Source: Erythrobacteraceae bacterium WH01K
Lineage (GTDB): Bacteria > Pseudomonadota > Alphaproteobacteria > Sphingomonadales > Sphingomonadaceae
Direction: 5' to 3'
DNA: 64,000 nucleotides
Assembly (NCBI GenBank): GCA_027941995.1
Contig: CP115966.1
Span: 2,108,001 to 2,172,000 of the forward strand
The position numbers were made by a program, and so were the translations under genes. Below, one piece after another: positions 10,054 to 19,352 of the stretch (position 1 is its first letter; each line of letters starts with the position of its first letter). Below the pieces are notes generated by a model. It searched no databases. It had not been told where the DNA came from and saw nothing but the letters and a program-made list of their open reading frames with translations.

Positions 10054-11358
10054 ATGGACTTCGCACGCTCCGACGACCCGGCCGTCCAGACCCAGCTCGA
10101 CCGGCTGGCCCGGCTGAGCGTGCCGGACGGGCGGCTGGGACTGGACACGATCCGCCAGCTGCTTGAGCGTCTGGGCGACCCCCATCATGGGCTGCCGCCG
10201 GTGTTCCATGTCGCCGGAACGAACGGCAAGGGATCGACCTGCGCGTTCTTACGCACCATGCTGGAGGCTGAGGGGAAACGCGTCCATGTGACGACCAGCC
10301 CTCACCTCGTGCGCTATAACGAGCGCATCCGGTTGGCGGGCGAGCTGATATCCGACGTGGCACTGGCGGAGTTATTGCGTGAAGTCCTGGACGCTGGAGA
10401 GGATCTGGCGCCGAGCTTTTTCGAAGTGACGATTGCGGCCGCGTTCCTCGCCTTCAGCCGGACGCCGGCAGATGCCTGCGTAGTCGAGGTGGGCCTCGGC
10501 GGACGGTTCGATGCGACCAATGTCCTGACACCCGAAGTGCTGGCTGCCTGCGGAATTGCTGCGCTCGGCATCGACCACGAACGCTTCCTCCTCGCACCGG
10601 AAGACGGCACGCCTGACGATCCGCTGAGCCGCATCGCCTTCGAAAAGGCGGGCATTGCCAAGCCCGGCGTTTCGCTCCTGACCATGCATTATCCGGAAGG
10701 CCCGACGCTGGAGGTCGAGCGTGCCGCGGCAAGGAATGGCGCGCCGCTGTCGATGCAAGGTCGGGATTGGACGATTAGCACCACGCCTACGGGCGTTCAC
10801 TATGCGGACCGGCACGGGGAGATGGCGCTGCCCCTCCCCACCATGACAGGTCCGCACCAGGCTGGAAACGCTGCGCTCGCTATCGCCATGCTTCGGCATC
10901 AGGACTTCGTCTCGGTGTCACGCGATGCGATGGCAGAGGGGCTGCGCAATGCCCGCTGGCCCGCGCGTTTCCAGCGACTTGCGCCCTCGCCGCTGACGGG
11001 CGACCGCGTAATCTGGCTGGACGGTGGACACAACAGGAATGCAGGCGAAGCGATAGCTGCCCATCTGGCGGCCCATCATCCGGGCGAACGGATGCATGTC
11101 ATCATCGGAATGCTGGCGAACAAGGACCCGCGCGGCCTGCTGGATCCGCTTGGTTCGATAGCGGCCAGTGTCATCTGCGTACCGGTGCCGGGGCATGAAA
11201 GCCACCCGCCGGCATCCTTCGGCGAAGGGGCTGTTTCCCGGCCGGACGTGAAGACTGCGCTTGCCGCACTGCCGGATGACGGGCTGCCGGTGCTGATCGC
11301 AGGGTCACTTTACCTCGCGGGCAATGTGCTGGAATTGACCGGCGAACTGCCTGACTGA
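10054..11358 (+). CDS. folC: Folylpolyglutamate/dihydrofolate synthase
   Basis: FolC adds glutamate to dihydropteroate and to folates. The Mur-ligase-like ATP loop GTNGKGS lies at residues 56-62, followed by the second-domain motif DGGHNRNAGEAI. The product is 434 aa. A TTG one codon upstream (10051) is an alternative start. It is the last gene of the forward run; the next gene is on the other strand and its stop lies 13 bases away, so the two units converge. Confidence 0.93.
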   Translation: MDFARSDDPAVQTQLDRLARLSVPDGRLGLDTIRQLLERLGDPHHGLPPVFHVAGTNGKGSTCAFLRTMLEAEGKRVHVTTSPHLVRYNERIRLAGELISDVALAELLREVLDAGEDLAPSFFEVTIAAAFLAFSRTPADACVVEVGLGGRFDATNVLTPEVLAACGIAALGIDHERFLLAPEDGTPDDPLSRIAFEKAGIAKPGVSLLTMHYPEGPTLEVERAAARNGAPLSMQGRDWTISTTPTGVHYADRHGEMALPLPTMTGPHQAGNAALAIAMLRHQDFVSVSRDAMAEGLRNARWPARFQRLAPSPLTGDRVIWLDGGHNRNAGEAIAAHLAAHHPGERMHVIIGMLANKDPRGLLDPLGSIAASVICVPVPGHESHPPASFGEGAVSRPDVKTALAALPDDGLPVLIAGSLYLAGNVLELTGELPD

Positions 11359-11371
11359 GCCCCCCACCGGT

Positions 11372-13126
11372 TCAGGCGTCGGTCGCGATTTCGGGCGTTG
11401 CATCGGGCTGGACCACACCGCTCGCCGCTCCCGCACGCGCCTCGCGTATCCATTCCAGGATGCACAGGACGACTGCGATGACACCGATCAGGGCTGTGAA
11501 AATGAAGACGTAGTAATATCCGCGGTCTTCGATCATCTCGCCCAGCGCGCCCCGGCCCAGCGTGCCGACCAGCAGGGTCAGCGATGCCAGCAAGGCGTAT
11601 TGCACGGCGGCGTACTGCTTGTTCACGATGCTGGACAGCCATGCGATATAGGCAGCACCCGCGATGCCGATGGCCAGGTTCTCCCACATGATGGTGAAGG
11701 TGAGCCGGGCGAGCCCTTCCGAACCGAACGGGGCCATAAAATTGATGAGGCGCGTGAAGCCGATGAGGTCGCTGCCTGCCTGCATCGCAGCGCCCCCGAC
11801 CGCGAGATCGGCATAAAGCAGGTTCGTTGCCGCAGCGAGCGAAGCGCCAAGGGTCAGGGTGAACATGCGCCCGAGGACGGTGATCAGCCAGCCGCCCAGC
11901 GCAAGGCCCGCGATGACGGCCCCCACACCGAAGAATTTCGAGGCGAAAGCCACGTCGTCGCCGGTATATTCGAGTTCGCCCAGGTAGAAGGGATAGGCAA
12001 ACGTGCCCCAGATCGCATCGGTAATGCGGTAGGTCAGCACCAGCGCGAGTATCAGGACAAGGCTCCAGCCCATCCGGCCGACGAACTCCACCAACGGCAG
12101 GACCAGCGCGCGATAGAGATGGTCGGCAAAGGTCACGTCCTTCGCACCGAAGGTCGCTGCGGTGTGACTGATGACATGCCGATTCTCGTTCTTCATCTTC
12201 GCCAGCCAGGCGGCGATGAAGGCCGGCACGACGATGGTCGCGATGATGATCAGCGGGCCATAGGTCGCGGTGAACTCCGTCGGATTGGGGCGCAGGTCCG
12301 GCTCTGCCGTCATGGAGCGGATCATGAAGACCAGAACCGTACCGATGGCCCAGGCCCATAGCAGGCCGACCGCAAGCAGCGCGCGGTTGCGCATCTTCGG
12401 CTCGATCTCGCCCGGACGGTAGAGTTCGGCCACGTCTTCATTGTCTGCGGCGATCGTTTCGGCGGATCGCCGCGCAACGTCCGCATCGGGCGCGAACAGG
12501 CCGGCAACGCCAATGGCGAGCATGATGCCGCCCATCATGATGTAAGTCTGCGGCCAGCCGATACGCTCGGCGATGATCAGGCCCAGCGCACCACCGACCA
12601 GCGCGGCGAGGCGGAAGCCCATCTGGGTGATAGTGGACAGGATATCGATCGTCGCTTCCTCGTCCGCCACATCGATGCGCCAGGCATTGATGGCGATGTC
12701 CTGCGTCGCGCTGGCAAAGGCCCCGATCCCGGCGAGCAGGCTGAAGACGCCGAGCTGGCTCTTGGGATCGAGCAGGCTCATCGTCACCAGGATGATGCCG
12801 AGCAGCAATTGCATCGGGGCGATCCACTGCTTGCGCTTGCCGAGCCGCCTGAGGCCGGGAATGTTCACCTTGTCGAGCAATGGCGACCACAGGAACTGGA
12901 AGGCGTAGGCAAGGCCGATCAGCGAAAAGACGCCCATCGTCTCCACGCTGACCTCGGCTTCCGTCAGCCATGCGTAGAGGGTGCCGAGAAACAGGGCGAA
13001 GGGCAGGCCGCTGGCAAAGCCGAACAGCGCCATGTAACCGCTCTTCGGATTCTTCAGCGACCGTGCGAGCGTGCGCCAGCCCGGCTTTCCCCCGGTGCTG
13101 TCCTTGGTCGCAGTTGCTTCGGCCAT
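11372..13126 (-). CDS. AmpG-like MFS permease
   Basis: This polytopic protein of 584 aa begins with the AmpG-type first helix region (FGFASGLPFALFLGTL) and has the TQDIA motif after the fourth helix, both typical of AmpG permeases that import anhydromuropeptides for peptidoglycan recycling. It is longer than the E. coli type (about 490 aa) because of an inserted cytoplasmic stretch after helix 6 and a longer C-terminal part. The start is ATG 13126 (MAEATATK) with AAGGGA upstream rather than the longer frame from 13165. AmpG normally feeds the lactamase-inducing signal, so its presence close to a lactamase gene is notable, although no AmpR regulator is seen here. Confidence 0.8.
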   Translation of the reverse strand: MAEATATKDSTGGKPGWRTLARSLKNPKSGYMALFGFASGLPFALFLGTLYAWLTEAEVSVETMGVFSLIGLAYAFQFLWSPLLDKVNIPGLRRLGKRKQWIAPMQLLLGIILVTMSLLDPKSQLGVFSLLAGIGAFASATQDIAINAWRIDVADEEATIDILSTITQMGFRLAALVGGALGLIIAERIGWPQTYIMMGGIMLAIGVAGLFAPDADVARRSAETIAADNEDVAELYRPGEIEPKMRNRALLAVGLLWAWAIGTVLVFMIRSMTAEPDLRPNPTEFTATYGPLIIIATIVVPAFIAAWLAKMKNENRHVISHTAATFGAKDVTFADHLYRALVLPLVEFVGRMGWSLVLILALVLTYRITDAIWGTFAYPFYLGELEYTGDDVAFASKFFGVGAVIAGLALGGWLITVLGRMFTLTLGASLAAATNLLYADLAVGGAAMQAGSDLIGFTRLINFMAPFGSEGLARLTFTIMWENLAIGIAGAAYIAWLSSIVNKQYAAVQYALLASLTLLVGTLGRGALGEMIEDRGYYYVFIFTALIGVIAVVLCILEWIREARAGAASGVVQPDATPEIATDA

Positions 13127-13218
13127 CGACGTCGTTCCCTTTTTTCGCGGCGCTTTGAGCGGCAACCCCTATCGGGTAAGACTTGATCCGCAAAGCGTGA
13201 GAGAGAGGAGGATCGGGG

Positions 13219-14385
13219 ATGGCCGATGTGCAGACACTGAATGAGGGGCGGCAGCCGACCGAAGGGCAGGCGCGACTGGCCCGCATGATCGCGGACGGAT
13301 CGACCGATCCCAGGCGCCCGGAGGCGGTGCAGACGGTGCCGGCCAGCGATTACACCGATCCTGCGCGGTGGCAGCGGGAAAAGTCGGCCCTGTTCGAACG
13401 CCTTCCGCAGGTCGTCGCGCCATCCGCCCTTCTGCCCGAACCGGGCATGGCGGTGCCGCATGATGCGACGGGCCGGCCGCTGCTGCTGACACGGGACACC
13501 GACGGCAAGGCCCATGTCTTCCTCAACGTCTGCCGCCATCGCGGAACGAGGCTGGTCGAAGGACAGGAGGCCGCCTGCGCCAAGCGGCTCGTATGCCCTT
13601 ATCATGCGTGGACCTACCGCCTCGACGGGACGCTGCTTGCCCTGCCCCGGCCCGAAACCTTTCCCGGCATGGACAAGGCGGACATGGGTCTCTTCGAATT
13701 GCCCAGCATGGAAGAAGGCGGCCTGATCTGGTTTTCACCCTTTGCGGATGCCGACTTTGCCGACGCGCGCGCGGTGAGCAAGGATATCGGCGCCTTCGGC
13801 ACTGCCGATCTTCACCTCTTCCGGCGCAAGATGCACCCGGTGCACGGGAACTGGAAGCTAATCATGGATGCCTTCCTCGAAAGCTACCATGTTACCCGTC
13901 TGCACGCGAAGACGATCGGCCCCTTCTTCAAGGACGGCATTACCGCCGGCGACACGGTCGGCCCGCACATGCGCAGTGCGGTCGGACGACTGGAGGAGAT
14001 GGACGGCGTCGATCTGGACGACATGGCCTCGCTGCGCCGCGTGGTTACCTTCGCGTATCAGTTGCTTCCGGCGACGATCGTCATCCCCAGCCCCGATTAC
14101 ATCAACATCATGGTCCTGATGCCGCAGTCCGAGAAACTGACCCTGGTGGAGGACTTCATGCTAATCCCCGAACCGCCCGCCACGGACAAGGCCCGCGATC
14201 ACTGGGAGCGAAGCTGGGCGCTGCTGGACGGGGGCGTCTTCGCCAGCGAGGATTTCCGCGCTGCCGAGCTTGGCCAGCAGGGCCTGTCCAGCGGCGCGGT
14301 GAACCATGTTACGCTGGGCACGCTGGAAGGCGGGGTGCGCGCGTTTGCCGACGCGGTCGAAGAAGCCCTGCGCGCCGCCAATTGA
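13219..14385 (+). CDS. Rieske [2Fe-2S] aromatic-ring-hydroxylating oxygenase, alpha-type subunit
   Basis: The 388-aa protein has the Rieske cluster ligands C105-x-H107 and C126-x2-H129 (CRHRG, CPYHAW), then a catalytic half with the non-haem iron region ESYHVTRLH. This is the layout of ring-hydroxylating dioxygenase or demethylase large subunits, which need a reductase partner; none is encoded nearby. The substrate cannot be told. The start has a strong GAGGAGGAT site. It stands alone between divergent and unrelated genes. Confidence 0.85.
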   Translation: MADVQTLNEGRQPTEGQARLARMIADGSTDPRRPEAVQTVPASDYTDPARWQREKSALFERLPQVVAPSALLPEPGMAVPHDATGRPLLLTRDTDGKAHVFLNVCRHRGTRLVEGQEAACAKRLVCPYHAWTYRLDGTLLALPRPETFPGMDKADMGLFELPSMEEGGLIWFSPFADADFADARAVSKDIGAFGTADLHLFRRKMHPVHGNWKLIMDAFLESYHVTRLHAKTIGPFFKDGITAGDTVGPHMRSAVGRLEEMDGVDLDDMASLRRVVTFAYQLLPATIVIPSPDYINIMVLMPQSEKLTLVEDFMLIPEPPATDKARDHWERSWALLDGGVFASEDFRAAELGQQGLSSGAVNHVTLGTLEGGVRAFADAVEEALRAAN

Positions 14386-14430
14386 TTTGACCGGGCCGAG
14401 CGCCTAACCGCGCCAGCATGGTTGACCCAC

Positions 14431-15213
14431 ATGGCTCATAAAGAAACCCGCGCCCCCGACCGCCCGGATGGCGACCGCATTGCGAAACTGCTCGCCCGTG
14501 CAGGCGTTGCGAGCCGCCGTGAGGTGGAACGCATGATCGGCGAAGGCCGGGTCGCGCTCAACGGGAAGACCGTGGATACGCCTGCGACCTTCCTCGAGAG
14601 CCTGCGCGGGATCACAGTCGACGGGAAGCCCGTGGGGAAAGCCGAACCGACGCGCCTGTTCGCCTTCCACAAACCTGTCGGCCTGCTGACGGCAGAGCGT
14701 GATCCGGGGGGGCGGCCCACGATCTACGACGCGCTGCGCAACGCGTTGCCAAAAAACGCGCCTCGGGTCATGCCGATCGGCCGCCTCGACCTCAATACGG
14801 AGGGGCTGTTGCTGCTGACCAATGATGGCGGCTTCAAGCGGGAGATGGAGCTTCCCTCGTCCGGCATCCCGCGAACCTACCGCGCCCGCACCTATGGCGA
14901 TGTCTCCGAAGCCGAGCTGCACGGCCTGATCGAAGGCATCACGATCGACGGCATGAATTACGGCCGCATCGACGCCGATTTCGAACGCGGCGGAAAACAG
15001 GGCGCGAACCAGTGGATCGTCCTGACCATTACCGAGGGCAAGAATCGCGAAGTGCGCCGCGTCCTCGAACATTTCGGACTGAAGGTCAGCCGCCTCATCC
15101 GCACGTCCTACGGTCCGTTCGATCTGGCAGACCTGCCTCGCGGAGCGGCGCAGGAGATTGCGCGGCAGGATAGCGGCCGCTTCCGGTCCGACCTGAAGAA
15201 CGGACGGCTATGA
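14431..15213 (+). CDS. RsuA/RluB/RluE-family rRNA pseudouridine synthase
   Basis: The protein has an N-terminal S4 RNA-binding domain (RIAKLLARAGVASRREVERM) and the catalytic block IGRLDLNTEGLLLLTND, in which the Asp of GRLD is the nucleophile. It isomerises a uridine in rRNA; the order S4 plus RsuA core and the 260-aa length fit RluB best, but RsuA cannot be excluded. I use ATG 14431; a TTG at 14422 is also possible. It overlaps rsmD (ATGA), forming a two-gene rRNA modification unit. Confidence 0.88.
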   Translation: MAHKETRAPDRPDGDRIAKLLARAGVASRREVERMIGEGRVALNGKTVDTPATFLESLRGITVDGKPVGKAEPTRLFAFHKPVGLLTAERDPGGRPTIYDALRNALPKNAPRVMPIGRLDLNTEGLLLLTNDGGFKREMELPSSGIPRTYRARTYGDVSEAELHGLIEGITIDGMNYGRIDADFERGGKQGANQWIVLTITEGKNREVRRVLEHFGLKVSRLIRTSYGPFDLADLPRGAAQEIARQDSGRFRSDLKNGRL

Positions 15214-15752
15214 GGATCATCGCCGGAGACTGGAGGGGCCGCAAACTCGTCGCGCCCAAGGGCGATGCCACGCGCCCGACTGCCGATCGTACGCGGGAAA
15301 CCCTGTTCAACATGCTGGCCAGCAGGTTGGGCACCTTCGAAGGCCTCTCGGTCGCGGACCTGTTCGCAGGGTCCGGCGCGCTCGGGCTGGAGGCGCTGTC
15401 GCGCGGCGCAGGGCATTGTCTGTTCGTGGAACAGGAGAAGCCCGCTCTGGACGCCATTCGCTCGAACATAGATTCTTTCGAGGCGCGGACCCGGGCGACC
15501 GTCAGCGCTGCATCTGTCATGTCGCTTGGCCCAGCAAAGGTACCGCATGATCTGCTGCTGCTGGACCCTCCTTACGGGACGGGTGCGGCCAATGTCGCTC
15601 TCGACCGCATGATCCGGCTGGGCTGGATCGGCGCGGCGACCCTTGTCGCGGTGGAAACCGGCGTCACGGAAGATGTCGAAATCAAGCTGCTGGAAACGGT
15701 TAAAGAGCGCAAGGTCGGCAAGGCCAAGCTAACCCTCCTGCAGCTGTCCTAG
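15210..15752 (+). CDS. rsmD: 16S rRNA (guanine(966)-N(2))-methyltransferase
   Basis: RsmD methylates G966 of 16S rRNA in the small subunit. The 180-aa protein has the opening RIIAGDWRGRKL, the SAM loop ADLFAGSGALGLEA and the catalytic LLDPPYG motif. It overlaps the upstream pseudouridine synthase by four bases. The typical length is 180-200 aa. Confidence 0.93.
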   Translation: MRIIAGDWRGRKLVAPKGDATRPTADRTRETLFNMLASRLGTFEGLSVADLFAGSGALGLEALSRGAGHCLFVEQEKPALDAIRSNIDSFEARTRATVSAASVMSLGPAKVPHDLLLLDPPYGTGAANVALDRMIRLGWIGAATLVAVETGVTEDVEIKLLETVKERKVGKAKLTLLQLS

Positions 15753-15776
15753 GCCCCCTACCCCGCTACAGCCCCT

Positions 15777-16175
15777 TTAATCCTGCGGTGGATATCGCTC
15801 GAACTCGGGCAGTCTGTGCGCTTCTTTCATCCAGCCGATCCGTTCGGCCACCTGGATATGCGCCTGCGCCGGAACCTCCTCCGGATCGTCGAGCGTCGCA
15901 GACTGAACGTCAACCAGGCCCGGCAGCATTTCGTGATTGGAATAGAACAGGCCCGTGCCGCACTGGATGCAGAAATGGCGGCGCGCGTTTTCCGAGCTGG
16001 CGTAGGTAGCGACCTCGCCTTCCAGCCTCAATTGTCCGTCCTCGACCATGATCCAGCCGACCATGGGTGCGCCCGATGACCGCTGGCAATCCGTGCAATG
16101 GCACAAGGCATGGTTGATGATGTCACCGCTGATTTCGTAGCGGATCGCGCCGCAATGGCAGCCCCCTGTCAACAT
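15777..16175 (-). CDS. GFA/CENP-V domain zinc protein
   Basis: The 132-aa protein has the zinc-binding pattern of the glutathione-dependent formaldehyde-activating (GFA) family: C6-x-C8, CHCTDC, and CIQCGTGLF. Members may act as S-hydroxymethylglutathione synthases, but most are of unknown substrate. ATG 16175 with GGGAGGACGCC upstream is clearly better than the frame start at 16211. The stop lies 24 bases from the convergent rsmD stop. Confidence 0.85.
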   Translation of the reverse strand: MLTGGCHCGAIRYEISGDIINHALCHCTDCQRSSGAPMVGWIMVEDGQLRLEGEVATYASSENARRHFCIQCGTGLFYSNHEMLPGLVDVQSATLDDPEEVPAQAHIQVAERIGWMKEAHRLPEFERYPPQD

Positions 16176-16266
16176 GGCGTCCTCCCCGACTTTGCCTCGT
16201 CCATACAGCATGAGGGCGGCGATACCATCGTACCGCCGCCCTCGCTGTCACTCTTGGCCGCGCCGC

Positions 16267-16833
16267 TTACATTTCGCTGGCGGGCTGACCCGGCCAGTAA
16301 TCGAGCGGACGGTTCACGCCGGGACCGCGGCGACCCGCTTCCCATGCGTTCATGCAATTGTCCTGCTGGTTCGCGCTGCATACCGGATATTCACCGGTCA
16401 CCGGCGCAGGCGCACTCTGCGCCATCTCGTTGCTCACGAAACGGACATTGCCGGTGGTAGTGGCAGTAGCGGATGCATTTGCCTGTGCGGCTGGCGCTGC
16501 AGGCGCCGCTGCGGTGCCGTTGATCTGCGACAGGATCGAGGTCCAGGCCTGCGAGCGCTGCATCTCGTTCATTCCGACGACGCGAACGCGCTGTTCGTTC
16601 GTCAGCACCCACCAAGCTTCGGTCTGTTCGGGCGTCAACGTCCAGTAATAGGTCTTGGCTTCCATCGGCCACGCATCATACGTGGTCTGGCGCTCGGCGG
16701 GCCAGCCGTCATACATTGTCTGCTGGACGGTCGTCAGTTCGACCATGTCGCCTTCCATGAGATCGTCCGCGAAAGCGGGTGCGGCGGTCAGGGTCAGGGC
16801 GGCTGCGGCAGTCGCTGCAAGAAGGTTTTTCAT
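16267..16833 (-). CDS. Secreted W/Y-rich protein of unknown function
   Basis: I do not recognise this 188-aa protein. It starts MKNLLAATAAAALTLTAAPAFA, a clear signal peptide cut after AFA, with GGAGTG upstream. Its centre repeats short aromatic units (YDGWP, YDAWP, YYWTL, AWWVL) in phase, followed by an Ala/Thr-rich linker and a C-terminal part with two cysteines (VCSANQQDNC) that could form a disulphide. It is probably periplasmic. It is divergent from the pcrA helicase, sharing a 140-bp promoter region. Confidence 0.7.
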   Translation of the reverse strand: MKNLLAATAAAALTLTAAPAFADDLMEGDMVELTTVQQTMYDGWPAERQTTYDAWPMEAKTYYWTLTPEQTEAWWVLTNEQRVRVVGMNEMQRSQAWTSILSQINGTAAAPAAPAAQANASATATTTGNVRFVSNEMAQSAPAPVTGEYPVCSANQQDNCMNAWEAGRRGPGVNRPLDYWPGQPASEM

Positions 16834-16949
16834 CGGGTTACACTCCGTTGATGGATCGTTCATTTCTGCCGGACCAACCTGTGCGTCGCCGCGATGTTCC
16901 GAGAAATGCAGCCCGTTTCCGATGATCCGTGCTTGCCGGACGGGCAACC

Positions 16950-16964
16950 GTTCCCTACCTGTTC
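16950..16964 (+). promoter_or_regulatory. LexA (SOS) box before pcrA/uvrD
   Basis: A perfect GTTC-N7-GTTC direct repeat, the alphaproteobacterial LexA operator, ends nine bases before the helicase ATG. A weak -35 (TTGCCG, 16933-16938) and a -10 (TACCTG, 16956-16961) at 17-base spacing would put the box on the -10 element, so LexA would block transcription directly. Confidence 0.75.
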
Positions 16965-16973
16965 ACCGACCCC

Positions 16974-19280
16974 ATGACCGAAAACTCCGCTCTCCCCGTC
17001 GCTGACGAAACCGATATTCCCCCCTACGCCGCGCGGCTGAACAGCCCCCAGCGCGAAGCGGTGCTCACCACGGAAGGGCCGGTCCTGATGCTGGCCGGCG
17101 CGGGTACGGGCAAGACGGCTGCCCTCACGGCGCGGCTCGCCCATATCGTGGCGATGCGCCTCGCCTGGCCTAGTGAAATCCTCTGCGTCACCTTCACGAA
17201 CAAGGCCGCGCGGGAAATGCGGGAGCGCGTGGGCGGTCTGACCGGCGGCGCCCTGGAAGGAATGCCTTGGCTGGGTACATTTCATTCGATCTGCGCCAAG
17301 ATGCTACGCCGCCATGCCGAACTGGTCGGTCTGCAATCGAACTTCACCATCATCGACACCGACGACCAGCTGCGTGCGCTGAAGGCGTTGATCGTCGAGA
17401 GTGAAATCGACGAGAAGCGATGGCCCGCGCGACAATTGGCTGGACTGATCGATCGCTGGAAGAACCGCGGACTGAACCCCGACGACCTCGATGCGGTGGA
17501 AAATGAAAGCTACGCCAATGGCAAGGGCGCGCAGATGTACCGCCTTTACCAGGCGCGGCTGAAAGCGCTGAATGCCTGCGATTTCGGCGACCTTCTGCTG
17601 CATATGCTGAACATTTTCCGGCGCGAGCGGGAGGTGCTCGAAAGCTACCAGAAACGGTTCAAATACGTCCTGGTGGACGAATACCAGGATACGAACGCGG
17701 TCCAGTATCTCTGGCTGCGACTGCTTGCGCAGGATCGGAAGAATATCTGCGTCGTGGGAGACGACGACCAGTCGATCTATTCATGGCGCGGGGCAGAAGT
17801 CGCCAATATCCTGCGGTTCGAGAAGGATTTTCCCGGCGCAAAGGTCGTGCGGCTGGAACAGAATTACCGGTCCACACCGCACATCTTGGGCGCGGCGAGC
17901 GGGCTGATCCGGGCCAATAGCCAACGGCTCGACAAGACGCTGTGGACCGAATTCGACGCGGGCGAGAAGGTGCGCGTCATCGGTGTCTGGGACGGTCCGG
18001 AAGAAGCGCGCCGCATCGGCGAGGAGATCGAGCGGCTGGAACGCGAGGGCGCCAGCCTCGACCAGGTCGCCATCCTTGTTCGCGCCCAGTACCAGACCCG
18101 GGAATTCGAGGACCGGTTCATCCAGATCGGCCTGAACTACCGCATCATCGGAGGGTTTCGTTTCTACGAACGGGCCGAGATTCGGGATGCGCTGGCATAT
18201 CTGCGGATCATCGCGCAGCCGCAAGACGACCTTGCGTTCGAGCGGATCTACAACCAGCCCAAGCGCGGGCTTGGCGCAAAGACGCTGGAGAAGATGCACA
18301 GCCATGCGCGGCGAACCGGCCTGCCGCTCGCGGCTGCATCGCTGCAGCTGGCCGACAGCGATGAATTGCCCAAGCGTGCTGCCAATACGATCGCAGGCTT
18401 GATGGGCCAGATCCTGAGCTGGCGCGAACGGGCGGAAGCTCTGGAGCCGGCGGAGCTGTTACGGCAGGTGCTCGACGAAACCGGCTACAACCAGATGCTG
18501 GAGAACGAGAAGTCGGTCGAGGCGAAAGGACGGCTGGAAAACCTTTCCGAACTCGGGCGCGCGATGGAAGAATACGCCACGCTCAGCGACTTCCTCGAAC
18601 ATGTCAGCCTTGTCATGGACAACGATGCCAATGCCGACGACGAGAAGGTCACCATCATGACCATGCATGCGGCGAAGGGGCTGGAATTCGATAATGTCTT
18701 CCTGCCCGGCTGGGAGGAAGGCGTATTCCCAAGCCAGCGCTCGCTCGACGAGGGCGGTCTTGCCAGCCTGGAGGAAGAACGTCGCCTCGCCTATGTCGCC
18801 ATTACGAGGGCGCGGCGCAAATGCACGATCATCCATGCGGCGAACCGCCGTATCTACGGTCAGTGGACAAGCTCGATACCCAGCAGGTTCGTCGAGGAAC
18901 TGCCTGAAGAACACATCGAGACCGAAACGACGATGACCGGCGGCGCTTCTCTCTGGCGCGCGCAATATAGCGATCAGGACGACCCATTCGCCCACGTGTC
19001 GCAGAACCGGCCAGAGCGTTCATCCGCCCGCGGCCCGGGATGGCAGCGCGCGCTCATGACGGGGTACGATGCAAAGCCCGTGCGGGTTCAGGAAAGCCGC
19101 CGCAGCGCGGCCAGTTTCGCGGCGAAAGCGCGCACCGATGTCGGTATCGGCGCCCAGGTTCGGCACGACAAGTTCGGCAGCGGAACGGTGATCGACCAGG
19201 AAGGCAACAAGCTGGTCATCAATTTCGAGGATGTCGGCGAGAAGCGCGTGATCGACAGTTTTGTCGAGGTAGTGGGCTAG
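16974..19280 (+). CDS. pcrA: UvrD/PcrA-type DNA helicase
   Basis: The 768-aa SF1 3'-5' helicase unwinds DNA in excision repair and removes proteins from DNA. Motifs in order: Walker A AGAGTGKT (41-48), DEYQDTN, GDDDQSIYSWRGA, MHAAKGLEFDNVFLPG, and YVAITRARR. The C-terminus has a PcrA-type Tudor-like domain (VRHDKFGSGTVI...NFEDVGEKRVI). The start is ATG 16974; the frame opens at 16929 but that start would lie upstream of the LexA box. There is no Shine-Dalgarno sequence, and the nearby operator suggests a leaderless or very short-leader mRNA. uvrD-type naming is equally valid. Confidence 0.93.
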   Translation: MTENSALPVADETDIPPYAARLNSPQREAVLTTEGPVLMLAGAGTGKTAALTARLAHIVAMRLAWPSEILCVTFTNKAAREMRERVGGLTGGALEGMPWLGTFHSICAKMLRRHAELVGLQSNFTIIDTDDQLRALKALIVESEIDEKRWPARQLAGLIDRWKNRGLNPDDLDAVENESYANGKGAQMYRLYQARLKALNACDFGDLLLHMLNIFRREREVLESYQKRFKYVLVDEYQDTNAVQYLWLRLLAQDRKNICVVGDDDQSIYSWRGAEVANILRFEKDFPGAKVVRLEQNYRSTPHILGAASGLIRANSQRLDKTLWTEFDAGEKVRVIGVWDGPEEARRIGEEIERLEREGASLDQVAILVRAQYQTREFEDRFIQIGLNYRIIGGFRFYERAEIRDALAYLRIIAQPQDDLAFERIYNQPKRGLGAKTLEKMHSHARRTGLPLAAASLQLADSDELPKRAANTIAGLMGQILSWRERAEALEPAELLRQVLDETGYNQMLENEKSVEAKGRLENLSELGRAMEEYATLSDFLEHVSLVMDNDANADDEKVTIMTMHAAKGLEFDNVFLPGWEEGVFPSQRSLDEGGLASLEEERRLAYVAITRARRKCTIIHAANRRIYGQWTSSIPSRFVEELPEEHIETETTMTGGASLWRAQYSDQDDPFAHVSQNRPERSSARGPGWQRALMTGYDAKPVRVQESRRSAASFAAKARTDVGIGAQVRHDKFGSGTVIDQEGNKLVINFEDVGEKRVIDSFVEVVG

Positions 19281-19352
19281 CCGTCTCGTCGCAGCAGTCC
19301 CGTTCGCGCGGCAATACGCCGCCGCCCCCTTCCGCTTACTGCGTCGCCGCGA

